A stretch of 64,000 bases of DNA, taken from Paenibacillus silviterrae. Lineage in GTDB: Bacteria; Bacillota; Bacilli; Paenibacillales; NBRC-103111. The notes under the pieces are model-generated. The model did no database searches, was not told the origin of the DNA, and saw only the letters and a list, made by a program, of their open reading frames with translations. Shown one piece after another: positions 27,053 to 35,362 of this stretch. Positions within the stretch are counted from its first letter, which is position 1. The number at the start of each line of letters is the position of its first letter. The stretch is taken from assembly GCF_030167925.1 (NCBI RefSeq), contig NZ_JASKUT010000001.1, forward strand, positions 4,424,501 through 4,488,500, written 5' to 3'. Both the position numbers and the translations under genes were made by a program.

Positions 27053-28726
27053 GTGCAGCTGACCATGGCGGAGCTGACCCAATTGGTTTATCGTTATTTT
27101 TCCTATTCCATTCTGGAGCGGGGCTGGGCTTATTTCCAGAGAGGTGCCGTCTTATCGGCGGATTATGAAGAAAGCGGAGTTATTTATGGTAGCGTGGCCG
27201 GTACGGATGTGTATAATGTGGAGGTCAACCTGAATAAGCTGCCGCAAAGCGAGTGCGATTGTCCTTATGACGGTTACTGCAAGCATATGGCTGCCCTGAT
27301 CTTTGAATTATGCGAGAAATTGGGGATGGATCCTTATAAGCTGCTGAAGCCGGGAGGTAATGCGTGGGGACAAAGGTCTGTCCGAGGTACGACCGATGCG
27401 ATGAACGCACTGAACGAGCTGATGGCAAGCCGGGGGTTACCATTGCTATCTGCGGCTTCTGCGAAGGGGAGAACGGCGACGGTTTCCAAGGAAGAGATGA
27501 TCCCTCCTCCTAGTGAGCAAGGCATGCCGATTGAGTGGCAGCGTTACTTTGAGAGCCGTTATCGAGTGGAACGCTTTGCCAAGCCCCATGACCTGCCTAA
27601 GCTGCTTCCGCAGATTACCGAGGAGCTTCATCCTATCGCGGAGATGTGGGAGCCAGCTTATCGACTTATATATGAGATCCAGGTGTATCTGTTTGTTATG
27701 AGGCTGACGGATTCGGTTCAGCAGCATCATTATCGTTACCATTACGGTCATTACTATCAGTTGGTGGATCAATATAAAAGGATCGCCAATCAATGCTACG
27801 ATGAGATTTCCAGCCGACTTCATGAGCTCAATGGAGGGTCTGGCCATGTGCTCGTATTGTCCTTTGCAGAGGGGACGGCGAAATCCTTGGCCGCCTATGC
27901 TTTTCCCAGAGAATCAAGCTATATGTACTGGTCGGACGTGTATGCGATGATATGGGGCTTGCTGCTTACGCCACAGGTACAGGCACTGGTCGACAAGGAA
28001 ATCGAGAGACTGCATCAAGCCCTGGAGGAAACAACGGGAACGGATTCTCCTCACTATACCGACCGATTAAAGCTGGCGCTGCTGTTCTTCGAGATGCGGG
28101 TACAGGAGGACCAGCGTGCTATGAGGCTGATCGGAAGCATGTACAGCAAGTCGTTCGGTTTTCTTTTTCCATACCTTCACGGGATGGTGCACTCAGGTAC
28201 TTGGGACCGATTGCAGATGTGGTTGGAATGGCTGCTGCCCAAAACTCGTCATACGGGGGCCGGGGTGATTCCCGTTTATTTTTCGTTCTGGGAGAAGCTG
28301 ATGGAGCATCGTCCTGTAGAGAGCCAGTGGAGGCAAGCAGTGTTTGCAGCATTGCCGGGCAGCCACGATTATTACACCACGTACCTGATGGAACGGGGGC
28401 AGTACCGGGAATGGATCGACATGAACATGGCCGCCGGCTATTCGCCACTCGATTACCGGGTGGCTGATTTCAAGGAAATCGAAACGAAGCAAAGGGAGCT
28501 GCTGCTGCCTTGGTATCATCTTAGTGCGGAGCAGAACATCGCTTTGAAAAATAGACAAGCCTACAAAACGGCGATCCGCTTGTTGCGGAAGCTGAGGCAG
28601 CATTATCGTTCTCTTAAGCAAACTGATCGTTGGGAGAAGTATTTGGAGCATTTGACGCAGAAGTATGCAAGACTGCGTGCTTTTCAGGAGGAGCTAGGCA
28701 AGCTGAAGAAGGGAGGGGAGAGCTGA
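27053..28726 (+). CDS. SWIM zinc-finger protein (YwqB-like)
   Basis: This 557-residue protein has an N-terminal SWIM zinc finger, seen as CDC...CKH (CDCPYDGYCKHMAAL near residue 68). The remainder is mainly helical and contains no motif I recognise. The GTG start at 27053 is supported by GGAGGTGA at 27039-27046; ATG at 27065 is the alternative. Its stop overlaps the ATG of the SNF2 helicase gene by one base, so the two proteins probably act together, as in the B. subtilis ywqB-ywqA pair. SWIM domains bind DNA or partner proteins. Confidence 0.88.
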   Translation: MQLTMAELTQLVYRYFSYSILERGWAYFQRGAVLSADYEESGVIYGSVAGTDVYNVEVNLNKLPQSECDCPYDGYCKHMAALIFELCEKLGMDPYKLLKPGGNAWGQRSVRGTTDAMNALNELMASRGLPLLSAASAKGRTATVSKEEMIPPPSEQGMPIEWQRYFESRYRVERFAKPHDLPKLLPQITEELHPIAEMWEPAYRLIYEIQVYLFVMRLTDSVQQHHYRYHYGHYYQLVDQYKRIANQCYDEISSRLHELNGGSGHVLVLSFAEGTAKSLAAYAFPRESSYMYWSDVYAMIWGLLLTPQVQALVDKEIERLHQALEETTGTDSPHYTDRLKLALLFFEMRVQEDQRAMRLIGSMYSKSFGFLFPYLHGMVHSGTWDRLQMWLEWLLPKTRHTGAGVIPVYFSFWEKLMEHRPVESQWRQAVFAALPGSHDYYTTYLMERGQYREWIDMNMAAGYSPLDYRVADFKEIETKQRELLLPWYHLSAEQNIALKNRQAYKTAIRLLRKLRQHYRSLKQTDRWEKYLEHLTQKYARLRAFQEELGKLKKGGES

Positions 28727-31656
28727 TGCAAGGAATCAGGACGATTCAGGTGCAAGGCCGGCAGCTGGAGAGCGGAGAATGGGCAATGTGGGCTGAAGGC
28801 GAGAACGGGGCACGTTTGCCTGTTCATGAGCTGCGGGTTGGTTTGTTTGCATGGCATCATCGCAGCTTCTATGGAGCTACACTGAAGCAGGGAGTTCAAG
28901 AGCTCGAGCATGCGCTTCTTCTCTCACCTTGGGCGGCGGCTGAGTATTTGGCGGCTCCAGCTGCGATGCTGCATCTGCCTGTCGAATGGAGCGGTGGGTT
29001 GGAATTAGCAGGTCATGCAGCACGGGTTTTCTTAGAAGCCCTTGAGAAGGGCTGGTATGTCCCGGACAGCGAGTCTTGGCAGAAGGGTACCCCCGGTTGG
29101 AGGCTGATGCTGCCGGAAGAGAAGGAGAGGGCGTTCGCGGAGCTGCGGGAGCAGGCGTCCGGGATGTTGATAGATGTGGACGCATGGTTTAGCTCGGCTC
29201 TTGTGCAGCTGATTCGCGAGGAGGCTAGTGTAACCGAAGCTTGGGAGGAGCTTGTTGCGGAAGTGCCGCAGCTGCAAGAATTGGACGAGGAAGAACGCGA
29301 GACGCGTGTCAGCGGATTTATGTTGAGTGAAGATGAATGGTTAACCGCAGTCGAGTGGAAAAAGGATGAGGTTCCGTTTCGCACCTGTTTCCAGTTGGTT
29401 GAACCTGACGGGTCGGATTTGGAGGATTGGCGCCTTCGTCTCGTACTGCAGGATAAGCAGAGAGCCGGATTTCTGGTGGAGTCGGAGCCGGGAGTGGCAG
29501 ATGTCCTGGCGGTAACGCAGCTTCCGGAGGAATGGAAGGAACAGGTTGAAAAGCGGATTCCTGGGCATCTAGAGCGGCTGCTAGGCATCCTGCCGGAGCT
29601 TGAGAGTGCATCGGGTGAAGTCGTGAGCGACCTTAGCGATGAAATGGCGTGGGATTTCTTGAACGAGGGCAGTCTGAAGCTGCTGCAGGCGGGGTATTCC
29701 GTTATGCTTCCTGCGTGGTGGGAAGAGCTGAAGAGACAGAAGCCGCGGCTCAAGGCGAAGCTGAAATCGTCTGTTGGCTCGGCTCGCAGCTCCATGTTTG
29801 GGCTCGATCAAATCATTCAATTCGATTGGAAAATTGCCATGGGGGGCGTCGAGCTCAGCGAAGAAGAGTTTCTGCAGATTACGGCGGAGAAAAAACGGCT
29901 TCTATTCATCCGCGGCCGATGGGTTCAGCTCGACCCTGCCTTCCTGAAGCAGCTTCAGCAGGCCATGAAGCGGGTGGAGAAGGACGGACTCACCTTCCGG
30001 GAGGTCATGGAGCTTCATTTGCTCGGAACCCCTGAGGGGGCACAGGATGGTGGTGAGCAGGAGGAGCTGCTTCGGATCGAAGTCGAGCTGAACAAGCACG
30101 TAGCCGAAATCATGCATCAGTTGGAGCAGACGGAGCGCATTCCGATTGCGGAGCCTTCTGCGATGCTTCAAGCGGATCTACGCAGGTATCAGAAGGAAGG
30201 GATGTCTTGGCTGTTGTTCATGCGTAGGTTCGGACTTGGGGCATGTCTAGCTGACGATATGGGCCTTGGTAAAACCGTACAGTTCATAGCGTATCTCCTA
30301 GGGGCAAAGGAGCAGGATCAGGCGGCTGGGCGTCCTCAGACGGCCCCTGCCCTATTAATCTGCCCGACCTCTGTCCTCGGGAACTGGCAGAAGGAGCTGG
30401 AGCGCTTCGCTCCGTCGATGCGTGTACACCTTCATTACGGGCCGCAGCGGGCGAAGGGGGAAGATTTTGCAGCTTCGATAGCGGGGTATGATCTTGTGAT
30501 GACCTCGTATACCCTTGCCCAGTTGGACGAGCAGGAGCTCTCCTCGGTGCGCTGGCAGTCGATCGGACTAGATGAAGCACAAAATATCAAGAACGCCTAC
30601 ACCAAGCAATCCTCGGCGATCAGAAAGCTTGAGGCAGGGCATCGGATCGCGTTGACAGGAACACCGATCGAGAATCGGCTGACCGAGCTATGGTCCATTT
30701 TTGACTTTATGAATCCGGGGTACTTGGGCACTTTGAATGAATTTGCGCATAAATTCGTCAATCCTATTGAGAAGAGTGGGGATACGGAGCTTGTGGCGCA
30801 AGTGCAGCGTTTGATCCGGCCTTTCCTCCTGCGGCGTGTTAAGAAGGATCCGGCCATTCAGCTCGATCTGCCGGATAAGACGGAGAGCAAGGCGTACGTA
30901 TCCCTGAGCGTGGAACAGGCCTCTTTGTACGAGAACGTTGTAGAATCGTTAATGAATCGAATCGATGAGCTTACCGGCATGGAGAAAAAGGGATTGATTC
31001 TCGCCACCCTAACCAAGCTGAAGCAAATCTGCGATCATCCTGCACTGTATTTGAAGGAGCAAGGCGCCGCGACGCTAGGAGAAGAGGAAGGCCGATCACC
31101 GAAGGTCACACGGCTGCTGGAAATGATTGACGAGCTTCGTTCGGAAGGCGATAAATGCTTGATCTTCACGCAATTCGTGGAGATGGGTATGCTGCTTCAG
31201 GGAATTCTGGAGCGGGAGCTCGGACAGGCGGTGCCGTTCCTGCATGGTGGCGTACCGAAGAAGAAGCGGGATGAGATGATCGCACAGTTCCAGGAGCCTG
31301 GTTCGGGCCGTTCAAGAGATGAGGCCAGTGGGGTGTTCATTCTTTCCCTTAAGGCCGGGGGAACAGGGCTTAACCTGACGGAGGCCAACCACGTGTTCCA
31401 CTTCGACCGGTGGTGGAATCCGGCTGTGGAGAACCAGGCCACAGACCGTGCGTTCCGGATCGGACAGACGCGCAACGTGCAGGTGCATAAGTTTGTCACC
31501 CTGGGCACACTGGAAGAGCGGATCGACGAGATGATCGAGAAGAAATCCGGCCTCAGTAGACAGATCGTAGGTGCGGGCGAGAACTGGGTTACTGAGATGT
31601 CTACGGGCGAGCTGCGGGAGTTGTTTTCTCTAAGACGTGAGTGGATTGGGAAGTAA
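28726..31656 (+). CDS. SNF2-family DNA-dependent ATPase (YwqA-like)
   Basis: This 976-residue Swi2/Snf2 ATPase remodels protein-DNA complexes rather than unwinding DNA. The N-terminal 450 residues are the bacterial SNF2-associated region. The ATPase core then shows DDMGLGKT near 510, LDEAQNIKN near 615, ALTGTPIENRL near 642 and FLLRRVKKDP near 700. The helicase C-terminal half shows KAGGTGLNL, DRWWNPAVE and RAFRIGQTR near 908. It starts at the one-base overlap with the SWIM gene behind GGGAGGGGAG. Bacterial relatives such as RapA act on RNA polymerase; the target here is unknown. Confidence 0.94.
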   Translation: MQGIRTIQVQGRQLESGEWAMWAEGENGARLPVHELRVGLFAWHHRSFYGATLKQGVQELEHALLLSPWAAAEYLAAPAAMLHLPVEWSGGLELAGHAARVFLEALEKGWYVPDSESWQKGTPGWRLMLPEEKERAFAELREQASGMLIDVDAWFSSALVQLIREEASVTEAWEELVAEVPQLQELDEEERETRVSGFMLSEDEWLTAVEWKKDEVPFRTCFQLVEPDGSDLEDWRLRLVLQDKQRAGFLVESEPGVADVLAVTQLPEEWKEQVEKRIPGHLERLLGILPELESASGEVVSDLSDEMAWDFLNEGSLKLLQAGYSVMLPAWWEELKRQKPRLKAKLKSSVGSARSSMFGLDQIIQFDWKIAMGGVELSEEEFLQITAEKKRLLFIRGRWVQLDPAFLKQLQQAMKRVEKDGLTFREVMELHLLGTPEGAQDGGEQEELLRIEVELNKHVAEIMHQLEQTERIPIAEPSAMLQADLRRYQKEGMSWLLFMRRFGLGACLADDMGLGKTVQFIAYLLGAKEQDQAAGRPQTAPALLICPTSVLGNWQKELERFAPSMRVHLHYGPQRAKGEDFAASIAGYDLVMTSYTLAQLDEQELSSVRWQSIGLDEAQNIKNAYTKQSSAIRKLEAGHRIALTGTPIENRLTELWSIFDFMNPGYLGTLNEFAHKFVNPIEKSGDTELVAQVQRLIRPFLLRRVKKDPAIQLDLPDKTESKAYVSLSVEQASLYENVVESLMNRIDELTGMEKKGLILATLTKLKQICDHPALYLKEQGAATLGEEEGRSPKVTRLLEMIDELRSEGDKCLIFTQFVEMGMLLQGILERELGQAVPFLHGGVPKKKRDEMIAQFQEPGSGRSRDEASGVFILSLKAGGTGLNLTEANHVFHFDRWWNPAVENQATDRAFRIGQTRNVQVHKFVTLGTLEERIDEMIEKKSGLSRQIVGAGENWVTEMSTGELRELFSLRREWIGK

Positions 31657-31672
31657 GGGGGAGTGGAAGTAG

Positions 31673-31861
31673 ATGGCGAGAGGGAAAAAAAATGATAGCG
31701 AGAAGGATGCTCCTCGGCGGAGTAGCAGGGGGAAGGCTGCTGGGAAGCAGAGGGAAGATGTTTTGCAGTACATGGATGTGGAGGCGAGTCCTCATCTGGA
31801 GCAGATGAGTGCGAGCTGGCAGAGGGTTTATGCGAGTGTCGCTGCTGTGGGTAAAGGTTAG
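31673..31861 (+). CDS. Small hypothetical protein following the SNF2 gene
   Basis: This is a possible 62-residue gene, 16 bases after the SNF2 stop, with GGGGGAG at 31657-31663. Its first half is basic and low-complexity (ARGKKNDSEKDAPRRSSRGK), its second half mixed and helical (DVLQYMDVEASPHLEQMSASW). No family is recognised. Its position suggests co-transcription with the SWIM/SNF2 pair. It may be a chance frame. Confidence 0.45.
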   Translation: MARGKKNDSEKDAPRRSSRGKAAGKQREDVLQYMDVEASPHLEQMSASWQRVYASVAAVGKG

Positions 31862-32290
31862 GGCTTAAGGAGGCATATGTTCTTAAGGTCAGTTTTTTGT
31901 GTGCAGTGTGTCTGGTAAACGAGCATATTCTAACCGGTACATGTCCGTTTACGAGCTAAGTCTATGTGGAGCTATAATGCATAGGTGTGTTGAAATCCGC
32001 TTTTAATAGAAGAACGCAATAAGGAGCTAAATCGCTTCCTCATGAAATGAATAAGTTATTTCCGAAGCTAAAAGTCGATTTGTTATAAGTATCCCGGACC
32101 GCTGAAGCGATATTTGGTGCGCCTGATGAAGGTATACTCGCCCCTACGCTGCTTTCCAAGTAGAGCATAGCAAACTGCGGGATCGGAAAGAAGCCTGATA
32201 AACGAACAAGTTTAATAAAAAAACATTGGTAGTTCTTCATATCTTGTCGGGGAATTAACTTCTTTTTAGGTAATGAATGCAAGTATTTCA
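31862..32290 (+). other. Gene-free spacer ahead of the polysaccharide operon, possibly a structured leader
   Basis: No credible coding frame. TATAAT at 31973-31978 could be an upstream -10, though its -35 is poor. ATCCCG (32091-32096) can pair with CGGGAT (32178-32183), closing about 80 bases that contain several short GC stems (CGCTGAAGCG, GGTGCGCC). This resembles a folded RNA embedded in AT-rich DNA. Base composition changes here from the balanced backbone to the AT-rich operon. Confidence 0.3.
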
Positions 32291-32292
32291 AC

Positions 32293-32321
32293 TTGTTAAT
32301 GCTCAATGTAAGAAGTATACT
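32293..32321 (+). promoter_or_regulatory. Probable promoter of the polysaccharide operon
   Basis: TTGTTA at 32293-32298 and TATACT at 32316-32321 have 17 bases between them, about 60 bases upstream of the first gene. Confidence 0.55.
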
Positions 32322-32383
32322 TGTTAAAGTATAAGAGAATCTAGTAGTATTTTGTTTGATTTTGTCTAAGGAGAGAGAAATCA

Positions 32384-33406
32384 ATGCCGCAGGAAGAGAT
32401 TAAGTTATCTGAACTTGTAGTAGCCTTATGGAAGGGTAAAAATTTAATCATAGCTATACTTATTACTTCATTACTAATATCAAGTATTTACTCATTTTTT
32501 ATCGTAAGTCCCGTCTACGAAGCCAACACTTTAGTTACAGTTAACCAGATAAAAACAACAGAGAATAGTCAACTAAAGGACCTTAACGCATTAGTTGCAC
32601 AAATGGAAAGTGAAAGAACAATTCAAAAAATGAAAAATCAACTTAAGTACACTTCTGCGGTAAGAAGCTTAAAAAAGGCTGTTAAAGTGGAGCTTACAAG
32701 AGAGAATTTAGTTACAATCAAAGCTCAAAATAATAAACCGGAAATCGCAGTAGAAATAGCTAACTATATTGCACATGAACTAGCGGCTACCATTGATATT
32801 TCTAACAGACTGGACTTTATCCTCGAGAACAAAAAGCTTATTACCACTATTGAGAATGACCTAGCCGCTTTAAACAAAGAATATGAGCAGGCTAAGAATG
32901 AGTTGGTAAGTACTCCTGAGAAGGTCACAGTTAAACGTTCATTGGCGGAAGATCCATTTCTTCATTCAATCGTGAATGAAGAAATGAAACAATCAAGTAA
33001 AAATACAGGTGCCATCTCGTTTGATTCTGAGCAAGTTAATCCTGTATATATCGATATGAAGAATAAGATAAATGAACAAATGTTAAAAATAAGCAAGCTT
33101 AGTGCCGAGAAAGAAAATTATGAGCTAAGGATTAAAGAGAATCAAGATAATATTAATAAATTACAAGATACTGAACACAGTAAAAATTCTACACAACAAC
33201 AGTATATAACAACAGACCAAGTGGTAGTTATTACATCAGCAATTGAGCCAACTGAACCAACCGGTCCCAATAAGACTTTAATATATATTATATCGATATT
33301 CCTCGGCGGACTGCTTTCAATATTCATCGTTATAGTAAGGTTTTTATGGGTAAGAGCAGGAATTTCGTTGAAGTCTGCTTCGAACGGAACTAGCCTCAAT
33401 GTATAA
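32384..33406 (+). CDS. Wzz-type polysaccharide chain-length/co-polymerase protein
   Basis: This 340-residue inner-membrane protein belongs to the Wzz/YveK superfamily that sets chain length in Wzy-dependent polymerisation. It has an N-terminal span (IIAILITSLLISSIYSFFIV, about 28-48), an extended Lys/Glu-rich coiled-coil region and a second span near the C terminus preceded by the Pro-rich PTEPTGPNKTLIYI motif. There is no fused or adjacent tyrosine kinase, unlike many Gram-positive capsule loci. RBS AAGGAG at 32368. It is the first gene of an AT-rich operon running to about 51.5 kb. Confidence 0.87.
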   Translation: MPQEEIKLSELVVALWKGKNLIIAILITSLLISSIYSFFIVSPVYEANTLVTVNQIKTTENSQLKDLNALVAQMESERTIQKMKNQLKYTSAVRSLKKAVKVELTRENLVTIKAQNNKPEIAVEIANYIAHELAATIDISNRLDFILENKKLITTIENDLAALNKEYEQAKNELVSTPEKVTVKRSLAEDPFLHSIVNEEMKQSSKNTGAISFDSEQVNPVYIDMKNKINEQMLKISKLSAEKENYELRIKENQDNINKLQDTEHSKNSTQQQYITTDQVVVITSAIEPTEPTGPNKTLIYIISIFLGGLLSIFIVIVRFLWVRAGISLKSASNGTSLNV

Positions 33407-33424
33407 ATGGCACGGGGGGTAAGC

Positions 33425-35347
33425 ATGAACAGATATCAAAGGAAGGTTCTATTGGTATTAATAGATGTAATGACTGTTTCTCTTTCGGTTTATATAGCTT
33501 TTTTACTAAGGTTCGATTTTGACATTAAATCGCCTTTTATTGATTATTTGCCGTATGTAATTTTCATGCAAACTTTCATTACTATATTATTCTTCTTTTA
33601 TCACAATATTTACAAACGCCTATGGCAATATGCTAGTGTAGGGGACATTGTAACAATTTTGAAATCTGTTTTATATTCAACTTCTGTTTTTTTTATCTTT
33701 CATCATTATATTGTTAAATTTTATATACCAGAAATTATAGTGCCTAGAAGCATATATATTATCTCGGCTTTAATAACTATTTTCGGCGTTGGCGGTTCTA
33801 GGTTTCTTTGGAGATCTTTTAGGTCAGCCCATTATAAGCAACAACCACATCACCGTAGAGCTTTAATAATTGGAGCCGGCAATACTGGAAGCATGGTTTT
33901 AAAAGAAATGAAGCATACCACTAATTCCATTTATTTTCCTGTCGCTTTTATTGATGACGATCCTAAAAAATATAAGTTAGAAATACAAGGTGTCTCTGTT
34001 CTTGGTAATAGGCATAACATTCCGGCTGTTGTAGAAAAACTAATGATCGAAGACATCATTATTGCAATGCCGTCTGCAACTAGAGCTGAGTTAATTGAAA
34101 TCATAGATATTTGTAGAACAACGGGAGCCAAAATCAATATTGTCCCACGAATAAATGATTTAATCACGGGGAAATTAAGTATAAGCCATATTAGGGACGT
34201 TAGCGTAGAAGATTTGCTAGGCAGAGAACCAGTGAAAATTAATTTAGATGAAATAGCGTCGTATCTTTATGACAAAGTTGTGCTAGTAACAGGGGCAGGC
34301 GGATCGATAGGTTCCGAGTTATGTAGGCAAATAGCCAATTTTGGTCCGAAACAGCTCTTGTTATTGGGTCATGGTGAGAACAGCATTTATGAGATTGAAC
34401 TTGAGCTTAAGAAAAAACACCCTGAATTAATTATTGAGCCCATCATTGCAGATATTCAGGATAAGGGAAGATTAAAAAGAGTCTTCAGTTATTTTCAGCC
34501 TGAAGTGGTGTTTCACGCGGCAGCGCATAAACATGTTCCTCTAATGGAAAAAAACCCTATGGAAGCTGTTAAGAATAATATAGTTGGAACTAAAAATGTA
34601 GCCGAATGTGCACATGAATTCAACGCATTAAAATTTGTTATGATTTCTACAGATAAAGCTGTAAATCCCACAAATGTAATGGGGGCAACCAAAAGAATTG
34701 CAGAATTAATAATCCAATCTCTTGACAAGGTAAGTGATACTCAGTTTTCCGCTGTCCGGTTTGGAAACGTGTTGGGAAGTAGGGGGAGTGTTATCCCTAT
34801 ATTTAAAAAGCAGATTCAAGAGGGTGGTCCAGTTACCATCACTCATCCAGAAATGGTTAGATATTTCATGACAATTCCTGAAGCTGTTCAACTAGTCATT
34901 CAGACAGGTGCTTTAGCAATGGGTGGAGAGGTTTTCATCTTAGATATGGGGAAACCTGTGAAAATATCTGATTTAGCAATCGATTTGGTTAAATTATCTG
35001 GGTTAGAACCTCACAAGGATATCGAAATCGTTTATTCAGGAATTAGACCTGGTGAAAAGTTGTTTGAAGAGCTGCTAACTAATGAAGAAGGAACAAGTGC
35101 TACAAAACATGATCGTATATACGTAGGAATGCCAACGAACTTATCAGATGAAACAATGAAATTGATTATTGAGACTATTGAGGCTCTAGTTCTAAAGGAT
35201 GGCAATGTTGGCCCAGCAGAAGTTAAAGCAACATTACAAAAAATTCTACCCGCATACGTATCCGCTGAAACAATAAACAGGGCAAGAGAAGAAGCGTTAC
35301 AAGCTTCTTTAGAGGTTGTAGCAGGAATTAATCGAAAAAGTAAATAA
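33425..35347 (+). CDS. Membrane nucleotide-sugar 4,6-dehydratase (FlaA1/CapD/PglF family)
   Basis: This 640-residue protein has four N-terminal membrane helices (to about 120), a Rossmann-like middle domain (LIIGAGNTGSMVLKEM near 154) and a C-terminal SDR domain with GAGGSIGSELCRQ near 289. The catalytic set reads STDKAVNPTNVMGATKR near 406-423. Met therefore occupies the usual Tyr position of the YxxxK pair, as in the WbpM/PglF group that dehydrates UDP-GlcNAc to a 4-keto-6-deoxy sugar. I start at the ATG at 33425 behind GGGGGG; ATG 33407 would add six residues. Likely product: a precursor for the first or a branching sugar of the glycan. Confidence 0.88.
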   Translation: MNRYQRKVLLVLIDVMTVSLSVYIAFLLRFDFDIKSPFIDYLPYVIFMQTFITILFFFYHNIYKRLWQYASVGDIVTILKSVLYSTSVFFIFHHYIVKFYIPEIIVPRSIYIISALITIFGVGGSRFLWRSFRSAHYKQQPHHRRALIIGAGNTGSMVLKEMKHTTNSIYFPVAFIDDDPKKYKLEIQGVSVLGNRHNIPAVVEKLMIEDIIIAMPSATRAELIEIIDICRTTGAKINIVPRINDLITGKLSISHIRDVSVEDLLGREPVKINLDEIASYLYDKVVLVTGAGGSIGSELCRQIANFGPKQLLLLGHGENSIYEIELELKKKHPELIIEPIIADIQDKGRLKRVFSYFQPEVVFHAAAHKHVPLMEKNPMEAVKNNIVGTKNVAECAHEFNALKFVMISTDKAVNPTNVMGATKRIAELIIQSLDKVSDTQFSAVRFGNVLGSRGSVIPIFKKQIQEGGPVTITHPEMVRYFMTIPEAVQLVIQTGALAMGGEVFILDMGKPVKISDLAIDLVKLSGLEPHKDIEIVYSGIRPGEKLFEELLTNEEGTSATKHDRIYVGMPTNLSDETMKLIIETIEALVLKDGNVGPAEVKATLQKILPAYVSAETINRAREEALQASLEVVAGINRKSK

Positions 35348-35362
35348 AAAAGGAACTGTTAT

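Noticed and set aside
32040..32384. 114-codon minus-strand frame in the spacer before the polysaccharide operon
   Set aside because: Composition and residue order look random, it has no ribosome site, and it would overlap the operon promoter.
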